A stretch of 35,720 nucleotides of DNA from an uncultured Bacteroidales bacterium (GCA_903925275.1 CAIYES010000433.1:1-35720); one strand, 5' to 3'. Shown: positions 16,922 to 26,565, numbered from the stretch's first letter. Notes: generated by a model from the sequence alone, not told the origin. Made by a program: numbers and translations.

Positions 16922-18193
16922 CTAAGCTACCTTTGCAACTTTCTTCCCAAAGCTCAGATCGGCGATATCGCGACGGCGCGGAGTATAGGTTCCGTCGGCA
17001 ATTTCACGCGAAACAACCCGGTTGATGAGGTTGAACATCTTCATCGTTTGGGGTTCATCTTTATAGAAAGTATCCCATGCATATTGATACAATTCGGTTA
17101 ATCTTTCAGGCGACATGTGCTTTGGCTGGTAAACAACTTTTCCGGCATTGTAATGGTTCCAGTCGGTATCGAAGATGCGGCCCTGCTTCATCAGGTCGCT
17201 GTATGCTTTCGTGTGAGGGAACGGTGCCAGAACCGTGAATTCGGCAAGGTCAAGGTTGATTTCAAGCAGGAAATCAACCAGCCGCTTGATATCATCCTCT
17301 GTCTGGTTGTCAAGTCCCAGTAAAATCGTGCCTTCAACGGCAATGCCATATGCATGGTACTGCTTAATGCGATTCTTGATGTAATCGGATGTATCAAACA
17401 CAGCCTGATACACATACCAAGCTCCTGCCTGTGCGGCCAGATCCAGTACTTCGTCTTTATCTTCGATGGTATGGCTTACCCATTTTTTCTTCAGGGGGAT
17501 CATGGCTTTGAACAAATCCTTTTCCCATTGGGTATCCAACGCCAGTGAATTATCAACGATGAACAAACGATTGTTGTCCATTTGCGATAACTCTTCCACC
17601 ACCCGGTCGATGGGTCGGGGACGGAATCCCCGGCCTCCAAGGTAACGTACGGCGCAAGGATAGCAATCGTAGATGCATCCGCGGGAGGCATGAAAAAGAT
17701 CAACCATCCGGAACCCTTTGTGATAGTAGAGGTCTTTTTTCAGGATATCGCGCCTGGCTGGCCCGATCAGACTCATATCAGGCGGTTTGCTCAGAAAGTT
17801 ATAGATTTTCTTCAGGTCGTTTTTGTGAAAATCCAGAAATATCTGGCCAAGGCGGCCTTCCACCTCGCCCAGAAAGATCGAATCGGCATGAAGCATGGTT
17901 TCTTCGGCATGGAGCATGGTCGAAATCCCGCCAAAAATAACCTTTTTGCCAAGTTTGCGGTACTGGTCAGCAATTTCCCAGCCACGTTTAACCTGCGTGG
18001 TGAGCATCATCGAAATCCCAACAAAATCAGGGCTTTCGTCGATAACCAGGTCTTCTACATTCTCATCCGTAAATTCAATTTCAATATTTTCCGGAATTTC
18101 GGCGGCCATGACCACCGGACCGTGCGGAGGAAGATTGAAAATAGTTTGACCTTCAAGTTTTTCCCAGCGGGGGTATATCAGTTTAAATTTCAT
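16922..18193 (-). CDS. B12-binding radical SAM enzyme (1 of 4)
   Basis: A 423-residue protein. The N-terminal part (about 1-125) has a cobalamin-binding Rossmann-like layout: PDFVGISMM, KVIFGGIS, and FLGEVEGRL in place of the usual GEGE. The radical SAM cluster motif is SRGCIYDCYPC, with Cys173, Cys177 and Cys180 (CX3CX2C) to hold a 4Fe-4S cluster. A TIM-barrel segment follows (LFIVDNSLAL, GIAVEGTILLGLDNQTEDD). The family includes methylases of unactivated carbon and ring-forming enzymes such as BchE. The reaction here is unknown. The gene lies in an 88-bp gap from the C45-type gene upstream and no promoter was recognised, so it may be read through from block C. Confidence 0.88.
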   Translation of the reverse strand: MKFKLIYPRWEKLEGQTIFNLPPHGPVVMAAEIPENIEIEFTDENVEDLVIDESPDFVGISMMLTTQVKRGWEIADQYRKLGKKVIFGGISTMLHAEETMLHADSIFLGEVEGRLGQIFLDFHKNDLKKIYNFLSKPPDMSLIGPARRDILKKDLYYHKGFRMVDLFHASRGCIYDCYPCAVRYLGGRGFRPRPIDRVVEELSQMDNNRLFIVDNSLALDTQWEKDLFKAMIPLKKKWVSHTIEDKDEVLDLAAQAGAWYVYQAVFDTSDYIKNRIKQYHAYGIAVEGTILLGLDNQTEDDIKRLVDFLLEINLDLAEFTVLAPFPHTKAYSDLMKQGRIFDTDWNHYNAGKVVYQPKHMSPERLTELYQYAWDTFYKDEPQTMKMFNLINRVVSREIADGTYTPRRRDIADLSFGKKVAKVA

Positions 18194-18281
18194 TGAAATT
18201 GTTTTCAGTTATTAGAATTGTTCAATTTGTTACACCAGACTTTTTATCGTTCTTAAATTCCTGTATATCAACTAGTCAGGA

Positions 18282-19979
18282 TCATTTTCGAACATTGCAA
18301 TCTGCAAGCTTTTTAATAATCTTTTCCTTTTCATTCCAGCGGGGGATAACCAATGACAGTGCATGATGGTATTCAGCTTTTGCCAGATTAAATTCACCCT
18401 GTTTAAAATAATAATCCCCAATCAGGTCAAAAACCTCGTAATACATTGGATTAGAAGCCCGGAAATCATCAATAAAAGAACCTGGAAGCAGATCAGTTTT
18501 ATCGGCCCGAAGTTTTTGTTTCAAGTCTTTCTTCATTTCACTGAAGCGGATAAATCGCTCATAATCAGTGGATTTAAGAAAAGAATCCGGCGGAATGGTT
18601 TTATCCGGTTCCGTCAAATCAACATTTTGCTGAGGGCCGGCAAAGTTATGAAAAATTTTATATAGGTCATAACATACATATGGCCCCAGTTGCCAGGGAG
18701 ATGTGGAAACCCAAACAAGCAGCTTTTCCGGCATAAAAATAATGGAATGGTGGGCAATAAGCTGGTTTATGGCCTTCTCGTTACCCATCCCGATATCGTT
18801 GTCATTCAGTCCTTGCCGGTCGCGAAGAATTGCCGCCATATCCCTGTAATCCAATGGCATACTGTTGGTAATATCCTGAATAAGCCGTTTATACCGATAC
18901 ACCGACGCATTTTCATTTTTATTTCTGATGTTCAGCGGATCTGAAGAGAATTCCTCAGATTGAAAATGGTTTGCACAAGCCAGGTAATTTTCAGTGGGCA
19001 TTACCATGGCCATTTTAAAAGGTGATTTTTCGATGATGACGGCATGCTTGTCATGAGCTGAACCGATGAATATTGACTCTGAGACAAAGGTCTCGCGCTT
19101 TTTAGCGATGGCGAATGCTTCACTGATGTTTGAGGCATATTGCAGGATTTCACGGGCCACGATGGAGATTGGTGTACGTGCAGCAGCCGGGATTTCTGAT
19201 TTGGCAGCATTTATTGTTACCGTAAGACCCTCATCGTTCATCCCCGAAACGGCTCCGATCATGCCGCCCCAGGTAATCATCATGAATCCGTGGCCATGTT
19301 CAGGTTTTTCGAAACAGATGATCTTGTTTTCAGCAAATTCATCGCCCATAAAAAAATCAAAATTCCGGCCAATGATCATCGACCCGTCTTTGGATTTATC
19401 GCCCCAAACGCCGAAGCTGGTGCATCCTACGAGGCTGTAGTCCTGCAAAGCATGGCCGATATCGTGTGCCGAATGATAATTGAGGATGCGCTGATAATTT
19501 GAGCCGATAAATGAATATTTTTCTGAGGCCGAAAGTGAAATGCCGTAAATTTCCTGTTTGTATTCTTCAGTTAAAAACCGGTCAAGGTCACGGTTAAACC
19601 AATAGATGAAATATTTAAGAAAACGCAGGTAAAATTCTGATGGGATCATCTCCCTGATTTGGTCAATGAATGCCTTTTCCTGAGCTGCAATGAGCCGTTT
19701 CGACAGTTTTCCATTGATAACGCCCCGGTCGAAGGGCTTTCCTTCGATGTACATTTCCCACAAGCCGGTTGAACTTCTTTTCAGCCAGTTCCGGCCGATC
19801 CGGTAAAAGTCACGGGAAGGGTTTTCAACAGTCAGTTTTACGGATTCAGAATTTTCAACGAGCGGAATATCGATTTTTGTGTAATGATGAAACCACACTG
19901 AAAATATCACCAAGATCGTGGCGATCACCAGGATGATGATACCAGCACGTTTAGCCCAACGATGTTTACGTTCAGCCAT
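18282..19979 (-). CDS. membrane-anchored C45/acyl-CoA:6-APA acyltransferase-like NTN hydrolase
   Basis: A 565-residue protein with one N-terminal membrane helix (about 12-31) and a large outside domain. The sequence SLVGCTSFGVWG places Cys186 where C45 peptidase / penicillin acyltransferase relatives have the autocatalytic N-terminal cysteine. The following GSMIIGRNFDFFMGDE, and later GMIGAVSGMNDEGLTVTINA, are typical of this NTN fold. Known relatives form or cleave amide bonds with acyl groups. The C-terminal 60 residues look TPR-like. Unlike soluble family members, cleavage at Cys186 here would separate a membrane-anchored N-terminal piece from the catalytic piece. It overlaps the CrtI-like gene by 8 bp (ATGGCTGA). 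C45-type genes are recurrent members of flexirubin-type clusters. Confidence 0.78.
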   Translation of the reverse strand: MAERKHRWAKRAGIIILVIATILVIFSVWFHHYTKIDIPLVENSESVKLTVENPSRDFYRIGRNWLKRSSTGLWEMYIEGKPFDRGVINGKLSKRLIAAQEKAFIDQIREMIPSEFYLRFLKYFIYWFNRDLDRFLTEEYKQEIYGISLSASEKYSFIGSNYQRILNYHSAHDIGHALQDYSLVGCTSFGVWGDKSKDGSMIIGRNFDFFMGDEFAENKIICFEKPEHGHGFMMITWGGMIGAVSGMNDEGLTVTINAAKSEIPAAARTPISIVAREILQYASNISEAFAIAKKRETFVSESIFIGSAHDKHAVIIEKSPFKMAMVMPTENYLACANHFQSEEFSSDPLNIRNKNENASVYRYKRLIQDITNSMPLDYRDMAAILRDRQGLNDNDIGMGNEKAINQLIAHHSIIFMPEKLLVWVSTSPWQLGPYVCYDLYKIFHNFAGPQQNVDLTEPDKTIPPDSFLKSTDYERFIRFSEMKKDLKQKLRADKTDLLPGSFIDDFRASNPMYYEVFDLIGDYYFKQGEFNLAKAEYHHALSLVIPRWNEKEKIIKKLADCNVRK

Positions 19980-21501
19980 TTTTAATTTTTTTGAGGAGGT
20001 GTTCCAATCCTAAAATTTCACCACAGGTTACTACAGCTCCAATCGTAACGCCGAGCACACCATGCAGGTTGGTATTCTGCCCGGTAAAATAAAAATTTGG
20101 TATTTTGGTTTTCGGCATCACGGTTGTCAGCAGCGGCTCATGATAATTTTTCTGGATTCCGTAAAGCGATCCTTCCGGAATGCCTGTATAATCGCGGTAG
20201 GTGAGGGGAGTGGAGATATCCATGTGGCTTATGGCAGCATTTATTGCTGGAAACCTTTGAGAAACAAGCCGCAACAGTTTTTCTGCTTTTTCATGTTTAA
20301 AATCCAGGTATGCTGCACCTCTTTTTCCCGTGACGGTATCTTTCCACCTTGCAACTTCATCATAATGCATGTAGGTAAGAATGGTTGCGGTTTCTGCAAA
20401 TTCCTGCTCCTTTTTGTGGCAGGCTGTTGAAAGAAGAAACATACCAGGCCATTGTGAACCGGTAATTCCGGATTCCGCCCAGGGATCAGCGGCCGCATGA
20501 TGGTAATAATTGTAATTAAGGTAGGGAAAGGTTCCGGGCTTAAAAGAGAGATATAAGATGAAGGAAGCTGCAGTATTATCCAATGAATCAATACGCTTCT
20601 GATAAGCGGGACGGACCATTTCAGCTGGCATCATGGATAATGTTGCTGCCGGATGGATATCGGAAATTATTCTGGTCGAAAAATATACATCACCTGCTGT
20701 TGTTCCTATTGAAAACTTTTGCCTGACATTGTCAATCGCTGTGACTTCATGGTTGGTGATGATGGTTCCACCCTGCATCCTGATAGCCCTGACCAGAATA
20801 TGTGCGATCTGGTCGCTGCCCCCAATGATCCTGTAGGCGCCGGAAATAAACGAATGGTTGATCAGGGATGCAACATGCAACGGAGTTACCCGACTTCCGC
20901 CATACAGGTAGTTGTTTCCTGCAAGGACAGCGGAGAGTGGGATTTGGCATTTCGGATTTGGAAATTTGGATTTGGGAATGGGGATTTGGGAAAGTTTCGT
21001 TAAAAATTCGTATGCACTTTGTGTTGTGTAGTGATGTTCCCGGTGATCAACGGGTAGTTCAAGGTTGTATAACGGAAAGGCTGAGACAACTTCGGCGATT
21101 TTATCGATGTATGCAGTTAACCCGGACCGGGCATCCGGAAACATCGGAAGCAACTGTTCAATGAAGTTCCCAAAGCCCTGTGCCAGTGGAAATTCGCATT
21201 CATCAAATCCGATTCTGTCGAAACAATCCTGATCAAGCTGCTGCAGGGGTAATTCATCAATTAACCCGAAATATTTCCAGTACCGTGACAAGGTCTGGTT
21301 CGGCCCAAGTGCGCCGGTATAATGAACACCTGTCTCAAATTTGTATCCTGACCTGGTAAAGGTTTGCAGGTTTCCGCCGGGTTGCCGTTGTTTTTCAATG
21401 ATGCAAACTTTGAATCCCTCTTTGGTAAGGATATATCCGCATAACAATCCCCCTAAGCCTGAACCGATGATGATTACGTCGTAATGATTCATTTCGTTCA
21501 T
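19972..21501 (-). CDS. CrtI/phytoene-desaturase-like FAD oxidoreductase
   Basis: A 509-residue flavoprotein. The N-terminal dinucleotide-binding motif is VIIIGSGLGGLLCGYIL (9-25), followed by IIEKQRQPGGNLQTF, the hallmark of the phytoene desaturase/retinol saturase/amine oxidase group. The C-terminal FAD motif is NFYFTGQNTNLHGVLG. It likely desaturates, saturates or isomerises a hydrophobic chain. No carotenoid synthesis gene (phytoene synthase) is present in this window, so a role on the cluster lipid is more likely than on carotenoid. Residues 171-188 (SQIPIPKSKFPNPKCQIP) are a low-complexity insert encoded by a tandem DNA repeat. The ATG at 21501 overlaps the stop of the upstream gene in an ATGA, so translation is probably coupled. 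Confidence 0.85.
   Translation of the reverse strand: MNEMNHYDVIIIGSGLGGLLCGYILTKEGFKVCIIEKQRQPGGNLQTFTRSGYKFETGVHYTGALGPNQTLSRYWKYFGLIDELPLQQLDQDCFDRIGFDECEFPLAQGFGNFIEQLLPMFPDARSGLTAYIDKIAEVVSAFPLYNLELPVDHREHHYTTQSAYEFLTKLSQIPIPKSKFPNPKCQIPLSAVLAGNNYLYGGSRVTPLHVASLINHSFISGAYRIIGGSDQIAHILVRAIRMQGGTIITNHEVTAIDNVRQKFSIGTTAGDVYFSTRIISDIHPAATLSMMPAEMVRPAYQKRIDSLDNTAASFILYLSFKPGTFPYLNYNYYHHAAADPWAESGITGSQWPGMFLLSTACHKKEQEFAETATILTYMHYDEVARWKDTVTGKRGAAYLDFKHEKAEKLLRLVSQRFPAINAAISHMDISTPLTYRDYTGIPEGSLYGIQKNYHEPLLTTVMPKTKIPNFYFTGQNTNLHGVLGVTIGAVVTCGEILGLEHLLKKIKNG
20938..20991. repeat. tandem repeat inserted in the CrtI-like coding region
   Basis: About 54 bp of imperfect repeats of a gatttgg-type unit lie inside the oxidoreductase gene and keep its frame. 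They encode the SQIPIPKSKFPNPKCQIP stretch, rich in Pro, Lys and Ser. It looks like the same class of short-repeat growth seen between genes, here tolerated within a protein. Confidence 0.7.
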
Positions 21502-24500
21502 GGTAAATCAGAAAGATTGGTTACAGGTTGATCTTTGCTTAACACATACAGGTTGTTTGAAGTCGTTTTCTTATTGTCGATGACTTGCATGGTCAACCCG
21601 AATTCCGATGCAATCACCCTTATTTGGTCTGCAGATGTAAAATAAAGCTGTTTTTCAATGGTTTGCGTTTTATTAAAACCGATGTTGGTGGATAGGAATT
21701 CGGTAAGCATCGATCGTTTATGGCGGTGTTTCAATGCCGCATTTGCTTCGCGGATCAACACAGTGCCTCCGGGTTTCAGGTTTGCAAAACAATTTCTCAG
21801 CAGATTGTGCTGTTTTTCGGGTGTAAGATAATGAAGGACATCACTAAGCAGAAATCCATCCATTGGCGTTATTTCATAATCCGAAACATCGGCACAGATA
21901 AAACTGATCCTGTCGTTTTTTGAATAGCAATTTGCTGCAACTGAAATTTTTTCGGCATCATAATCCACTGCGGTAATTCTGCGATCATCCCCGGTAAACA
22001 TCAGCATGTAGGCTATAAATCCGTACCCGCAACCCAGGTCAAGGATTTCACCATGGCGTGGCATCAACCGGTTGTAAATTTCATAGTCGTTCTCCAATTT
22101 CAACTTTACACGCATATACCATTCAAGGATAGGTCCCTTCAAAACGTAGTTCAGCGCCAGTTTACGGCGATAATAGTGGGTGTCGCCTTCTTCAGTTTTG
22201 AAATTTGCATAGTGGGAGATATAAAACCGGCGGAATTGTTTCGCGCGATCCTGATAGGTCAGGCCAAATGAAGGATCATCGAAGGAAACCCTGTTCAGTA
22301 TCTTCATCCTGAAACTGTTCGGCCTGCCCCAGAATGCACTTTTTCCAAGGAAATCGCCGGTTCCAAATACCATGATGGGCAGAATATCGATCTTCAGTTT
22401 TTCTGCAAGGTAGAATGCTCCCCTGTGAAAACGCTGAATTTTATGATCTGCCGAGCGATGGGCTTCCGGAAAAATCAGGATGGAAAATCCTTCATCCACT
22501 TTTTCTTTGAGTTGGCCGATAATGCTGTCAATTCCGTGATCAACATTGTAAAAGTCAGCCAGACGGGCGATAGGGCCAAAAACAGGAGAGCGGTAAACCC
22601 AAGATGTGGTGAGGATAATGATCCTGGGATATAACCTTAAAAATGCAGGGGTTTCAATGAGACTTTGATGATTGCTGATGATGATGGCCGGTTTGGTGAA
22701 ATCTTCACCAGGGTCATTGATCAATTTGCGGTCGAAGGCAAAGGTAAATGCAATGTAGGCTTTTGTCAACCAATAAAATAGATGGTGAAAAAGTATCTTT
22801 TTTTTCTTCCGTTTTACAGGCAGCAGGAGGTTGATCATTCCACCCACGATCATCAGGATAACTGCGATCAGAACGATATTTCCCCAGGTCACGATGGTCT
22901 TGATCAAAATCCGGAAGGTGACAGGAAATTTATGCTCCTTTTGCCTTGAAAGGATAATCCCGTTGAAGATCAGCGGCTGAAAAACGAAAGATAGGATAAC
23001 CACACCCACAATGCCTGCAACCGATATCATGGCAATAGAATTAAGTGCAGGATGTCGTGCTGTAAAGAGGGCACCAACGCCGAAAAGTGTGGTTAATGAC
23101 GAAAGCAGAACCGAAACTTTGTAAGGATGAAGATCGTCTTTGCCCGATTTAAGGGAATGCTGCAATCCGCGCATCATCAGGATGCTGTAATCAACACCTA
23201 ACCCAAAGATGAAGGATGAGATGATAATGTTGAAAATATTGAATCTGATGCCGGTCACTCCCATAAAACCAAGGGTAATCAACCAACTGAAAAACATCGG
23301 CAACGCGGTCATCAGGCCAAGACCAAGCCGGCCAAATGAAAAGATGAGTAACAAGGTGACGAAAATCATTGAAAGGGTGACCAACAGATTGAAGTCGTGC
23401 CTGACGTTATCAACAAACCTGCTGGTGAGGCTCTGTTTGTCAAACAAAACATAGTGAGGATTCGGGGGAAATGCCTGGTAAATCTTCTCTTTATTCGATT
23501 CGCTGACTTTCAGGATGGTCGGTGCCAATACCATTTCCTTCTTTACTGAAATCCAATCGGAGATCAAGTGGTTGCCGGCAATATCAGGAGAACTGATTGA
23601 AAGCGGCTTGAAGGGCAGCGTAACCAGGTTGAAAAATGAGTCGAAGGCAGATGGACTGTATCCGAATTTTTTGGATTGAAAAAGCAAAGTTGTTTTCAAC
23701 TGATTAATTCTTTCAGTTGTCCAATATTGCGTCCATCGTGTGATTTTCAACTGTTGTAATGAATCGGAAGTCAGCAGATAACCGGCATTGGAGATGCCGT
23801 GGATGGTTCCGTTTTTTACAAGGCGTTGAATGTCAATGGCCAGTCGTTCCTGAATTCTCAGGGTTGCTTCAATATTTTTTCCGGTAGAAACGAGATAAAT
23901 GTTTTTAAGCTTGAAGTTGCTGATTTTATCGAGATCTGATTCTGCTTTGGCCAGTTGCGGCGTTACAAAACTCAGGGATAACATGTTTTTTTCAAATTTC
24001 ACTTTTCCTGAAAAATAGATGGATAAAATCCCAATGATCAGCAATAGTGCGATAAGCCAGTTTTTCTTCTCATAACGGATGGCTGCCAAACGGTCGATAA
24101 ATGTTATCCGTTGAACATTTTTCAGCGGCAACAATTTTTCATTCAGAAATTGGGGAAGTACGACAAGTGTAAAAACTGCAGCACCAACCACGCTGAATGC
24201 CGAGAACCACCCAAGATCCTGCAACACCACTGAATTCAAAAAGGTAAGGCAAAGAAATGCTCCAGCCGAAGTGAGACTGCATAACACAATGGTCAGCGAC
24301 ATCTCCTTCAGGGTGAGTTCAATGTCATGCCTCCTTCTGAAATGGTTTATAAGATACAGCGCATAATCTACAATCAGTCCGAGGATGACTGAGCCAATGC
24401 CCAATGAAATGGCAGAAACTTTTCCCTTCACCAGGAACAGGATGGCCAATGACAGGGTGCCACCGAAGATGGCAGGCAAAAATCCCATCAGCGGAACCCT

Positions 24501-25385
24501 GACACTTTTGAAATACCAGCCTATCAGCAAAAAAATCAACACAATGGCGATGAACAGGGTAAGCATGATATCCTTTTTCAGTTGCCTGGCATTGGAAACA
24601 GCTACGGCGACACCACCGAAATATTGCATCCTGACCTGCTGATGTTGCCCATTTGTCAGGGTCCGGATGATGTCATCAAGGCCTGATATCAGCTTTTCAT
24701 TACGCTGTGTTTCGGCTGATGGGTTGGAAGGTTCGATAATAATAAGCAAATGACGAAAATCGCCGGAATAGATGCACCCGTCCCTGATTTCGAAATTATC
24801 ACCTGCCCGCAATGACTTCAACTTGGCAAAAGCAATGTTCGAAATCCCAAGCGGATCCTGCTGTATACGTTTTTTCAGAACCATGCTTGCAGGGGAAACG
24901 AGAATTTTATAATCTTTTTCAAGGGCTTTTTCAATGGCACCGGGTTTCAGGATGCTGTCGAGAGATATATAATCGACTTCATCAAAAAATACGGGCAGAT
25001 GCTCCATCACCAAGGCCATCAACTCATCCATAGCGGTGTCGGATGCATTGAATGTGATGTTGCGGATGGTTCCGCTGTCGAATCGCGCTTTTAAGGAATC
25101 TGCAAAACTTTGACCGGCCAATTTTAACAGATCCGGGTCAGCAGGGGCAAGTGAATCAGCAAGAGTAAAGTCAACAATCAGCTTATCGCTCAGCTTTAAA
25201 TTCCTGACTACATAACCTGTGTTGTCATCCTGACTCTTACCGGAAACTGATTGTGAAATATCTTCTTCAAACCCGATTCTTGAAGCAATGATGACGATTG
25301 CTAATGACGCCAATGCAAGCAGTAAATAGAAAGCTGTCTTCCTTTTTCGAAAAAACCGGTAAATATGTATGAAAAAATCAGACAT
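21498..25385 (-). CDS. trifunctional MMPL exporter / PlsC acyltransferase / SAM methyltransferase
   Basis: A 1295-residue fusion. Residues 1-860 form an MMPL-type RND transporter with two repeats. Each has an outside domain and a helix bundle, and the conserved GLIVDY (Asp340) and GLGVDY (Asp732) helices carry the likely proton-relay Asp. Residues 898-1015 are a PlsC-like acyltransferase: SNHQSLIE (His906, Glu911, where Asp is usual) and FPEAHRS (972-978, where FPEGTRS is usual). Residues 1108-1280 are a class I methyltransferase with DLGCGYG (1116-1122). Similar three-part proteins occur in Bacteroidota flexirubin-type clusters. The fusion suggests that acylation, methylation and export of one lipid are coupled at the inner membrane. 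It overlaps the genes on both sides by 8 and 4 bp. Confidence 0.92.
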   Translation of the reverse strand: MSDFFIHIYRFFRKRKTAFYLLLALASLAIVIIASRIGFEEDISQSVSGKSQDDNTGYVVRNLKLSDKLIVDFTLADSLAPADPDLLKLAGQSFADSLKARFDSGTIRNITFNASDTAMDELMALVMEHLPVFFDEVDYISLDSILKPGAIEKALEKDYKILVSPASMVLKKRIQQDPLGISNIAFAKLKSLRAGDNFEIRDGCIYSGDFRHLLIIIEPSNPSAETQRNEKLISGLDDIIRTLTNGQHQQVRMQYFGGVAVAVSNARQLKKDIMLTLFIAIVLIFLLIGWYFKSVRVPLMGFLPAIFGGTLSLAILFLVKGKVSAISLGIGSVILGLIVDYALYLINHFRRRHDIELTLKEMSLTIVLCSLTSAGAFLCLTFLNSVVLQDLGWFSAFSVVGAAVFTLVVLPQFLNEKLLPLKNVQRITFIDRLAAIRYEKKNWLIALLLIIGILSIYFSGKVKFEKNMLSLSFVTPQLAKAESDLDKISNFKLKNIYLVSTGKNIEATLRIQERLAIDIQRLVKNGTIHGISNAGYLLTSDSLQQLKITRWTQYWTTERINQLKTTLLFQSKKFGYSPSAFDSFFNLVTLPFKPLSISSPDIAGNHLISDWISVKKEMVLAPTILKVSESNKEKIYQAFPPNPHYVLFDKQSLTSRFVDNVRHDFNLLVTLSMIFVTLLLIFSFGRLGLGLMTALPMFFSWLITLGFMGVTGIRFNIFNIIISSFIFGLGVDYSILMMRGLQHSLKSGKDDLHPYKVSVLLSSLTTLFGVGALFTARHPALNSIAMISVAGIVGVVILSFVFQPLIFNGIILSRQKEHKFPVTFRILIKTIVTWGNIVLIAVILMIVGGMINLLLPVKRKKKKILFHHLFYWLTKAYIAFTFAFDRKLINDPGEDFTKPAIIISNHQSLIETPAFLRLYPRIIILTTSWVYRSPVFGPIARLADFYNVDHGIDSIIGQLKEKVDEGFSILIFPEAHRSADHKIQRFHRGAFYLAEKLKIDILPIMVFGTGDFLGKSAFWGRPNSFRMKILNRVSFDDPSFGLTYQDRAKQFRRFYISHYANFKTEEGDTHYYRRKLALNYVLKGPILEWYMRVKLKLENDYEIYNRLMPRHGEILDLGCGYGFIAYMLMFTGDDRRITAVDYDAEKISVAANCYSKNDRISFICADVSDYEITPMDGFLLSDVLHYLTPEKQHNLLRNCFANLKPGGTVLIREANAALKHRHKRSMLTEFLSTNIGFNKTQTIEKQLYFTSADQIRVIASEFGLTMQVIDNKKTTSNNLYVLSKDQPVTNLSDLP

Positions 25386-26565
25386 GTTTTTTCCTGAAAA
25401 CAGTCAGAAGAATGTAGGCAACAGGTCCGAGTACCAGGGAAAGAAGAAATCCAAGGATCAGACTGCCCAGCAGATACTGGATCAGGTTTTCTTTTATCCA
25501 TTGAAAACCAAGCCCATGAATGTAATGCAGGTTCGACATTTCAACCCCCATCACCCATCCGCCTAACATATAGCTCAGGAAAATAATGAAGGGAAGCATG
25601 GGAGGAAGGCTGATATTTGAGAAGGTGACAGCAACAAATTTGTTTAATTTGAAAAGGTGTGCCAGTCCGAATGTCGTTACAATCTGCCATCCCCAGATAG
25701 GGGTGACACCGACGAAAAGCCCCAGTGCGACCGACATGGCAAGTTTTGAATTTGAATCCTGGCTGTTGACAACATATTCCATGAAAAATTCACGGATTGA
25801 CTTTTTCCGGAGCCCTTTAAAGAATGACAACGGGCGAACCCAAAGCAACGCCATGAAAACCAGGATGCTGTTTGCAATGCTGACCCGGGTAAAATCTTTG
25901 AACTTTCTGAAATGTGAAACACGAATTTCCTTGGGTGCGTAATAAACTTTTACCGGTACCGAAAGAATGTTCACGCCTTGCCAGGCAAGCCGGACTAATA
26001 TTTCGACTTCATATTCATATTTTTTCGAAACAACCCATCTGATCTCTTTTATCCGGTTGAGTGGATAGAGTCGAAAACCGGTCTGCACATCCAACACTGT
26101 AATCCCGGTTTCAACTTTAAACCAGAAAATCGAAAATTTGTGCCCGAAATTGCTTGTTCCTGGTACAGCTTCCTGCACCATGTCGCGGGCTCCGAGGATC
26201 AGTGAATCGGGTTGCTCCTCAATCAGATCAAGAAATAAAGGCAGATCTTCAGGGAAATGCTGTCCGTCGCTGTCGATGGTGATGGCATACCGGTATCCTT
26301 GTTTGATTGCATGTGCAAAACCTTGCCGCAAAGCCCATCCTTTGCCGGTATTCACAGGTATGGTAATTTTCTGAATCATGGGAATCCGGTCAAGAATGGC
26401 TTTGGTTTGATCCGTTGACCCGTCATTGACCACAATCACATGATCGGTATATGCCAAAACCCCGGAAATAACACTTTCCAACGCGTGGTCGTTATTATAA
26501 GTCGGGATAATGATGCAACAATTCAGTTCGACAAATTTTTGCCGTACCAGGGGCAAGTTGAGCAT
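25378..26565 (-). CDS. GT2 glycosyltransferase fused to DUF2062 membrane domain
   Basis: A 395-residue protein. The N-terminal 230 residues are a family-2 glycosyltransferase: CCIIIPTYNN at the start, VVNDGSTDQT (46-55), and TIDSDGQHF with the metal-binding DSD at 98-100. The C-terminal part has a K-x4-FF motif (RKKSIREFF), then SVALGLFVGVTPIWGWQ and three or four membrane helices, matching DUF2062. Polyprenyl-phosphate sugar synthases have a similar N-terminal domain, and the fused form is common in Bacteroidota lipid clusters. It is the first gene of block C. Its 3' end overlaps the fusion gene by 8 bp (ATGTCTGA). It may add a sugar or other glycan unit to the lipid. Confidence 0.88.
   Translation of the reverse strand: MLNLPLVRQKFVELNCCIIIPTYNNDHALESVISGVLAYTDHVIVVNDGSTDQTKAILDRIPMIQKITIPVNTGKGWALRQGFAHAIKQGYRYAITIDSDGQHFPEDLPLFLDLIEEQPDSLILGARDMVQEAVPGTSNFGHKFSIFWFKVETGITVLDVQTGFRLYPLNRIKEIRWVVSKKYEYEVEILVRLAWQGVNILSVPVKVYYAPKEIRVSHFRKFKDFTRVSIANSILVFMALLWVRPLSFFKGLRKKSIREFFMEYVVNSQDSNSKLAMSVALGLFVGVTPIWGWQIVTTFGLAHLFKLNKFVAVTFSNISLPPMLPFIIFLSYMLGGWVMGVEMSNLHYIHGLGFQWIKENLIQYLLGSLILGFLLSLVLGPVAYILLTVFRKKHV

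Noticed and set aside
16653-16922. 89-residue open frame across the octamer and 9-bp arrays
   Set aside because: Its periodic Pro-Phe-Thr-Arg and Met-Gln sequence follows from repeat DNA, and it overlaps the start of the small unknown gene in another frame.
19972-21501. Carotenoid biosynthesis by the CrtI-like protein
   Set aside because: No phytoene synthase, lycopene cyclase or isoprenoid gene is visible in the window. The neighbours are lipid-type enzymes.
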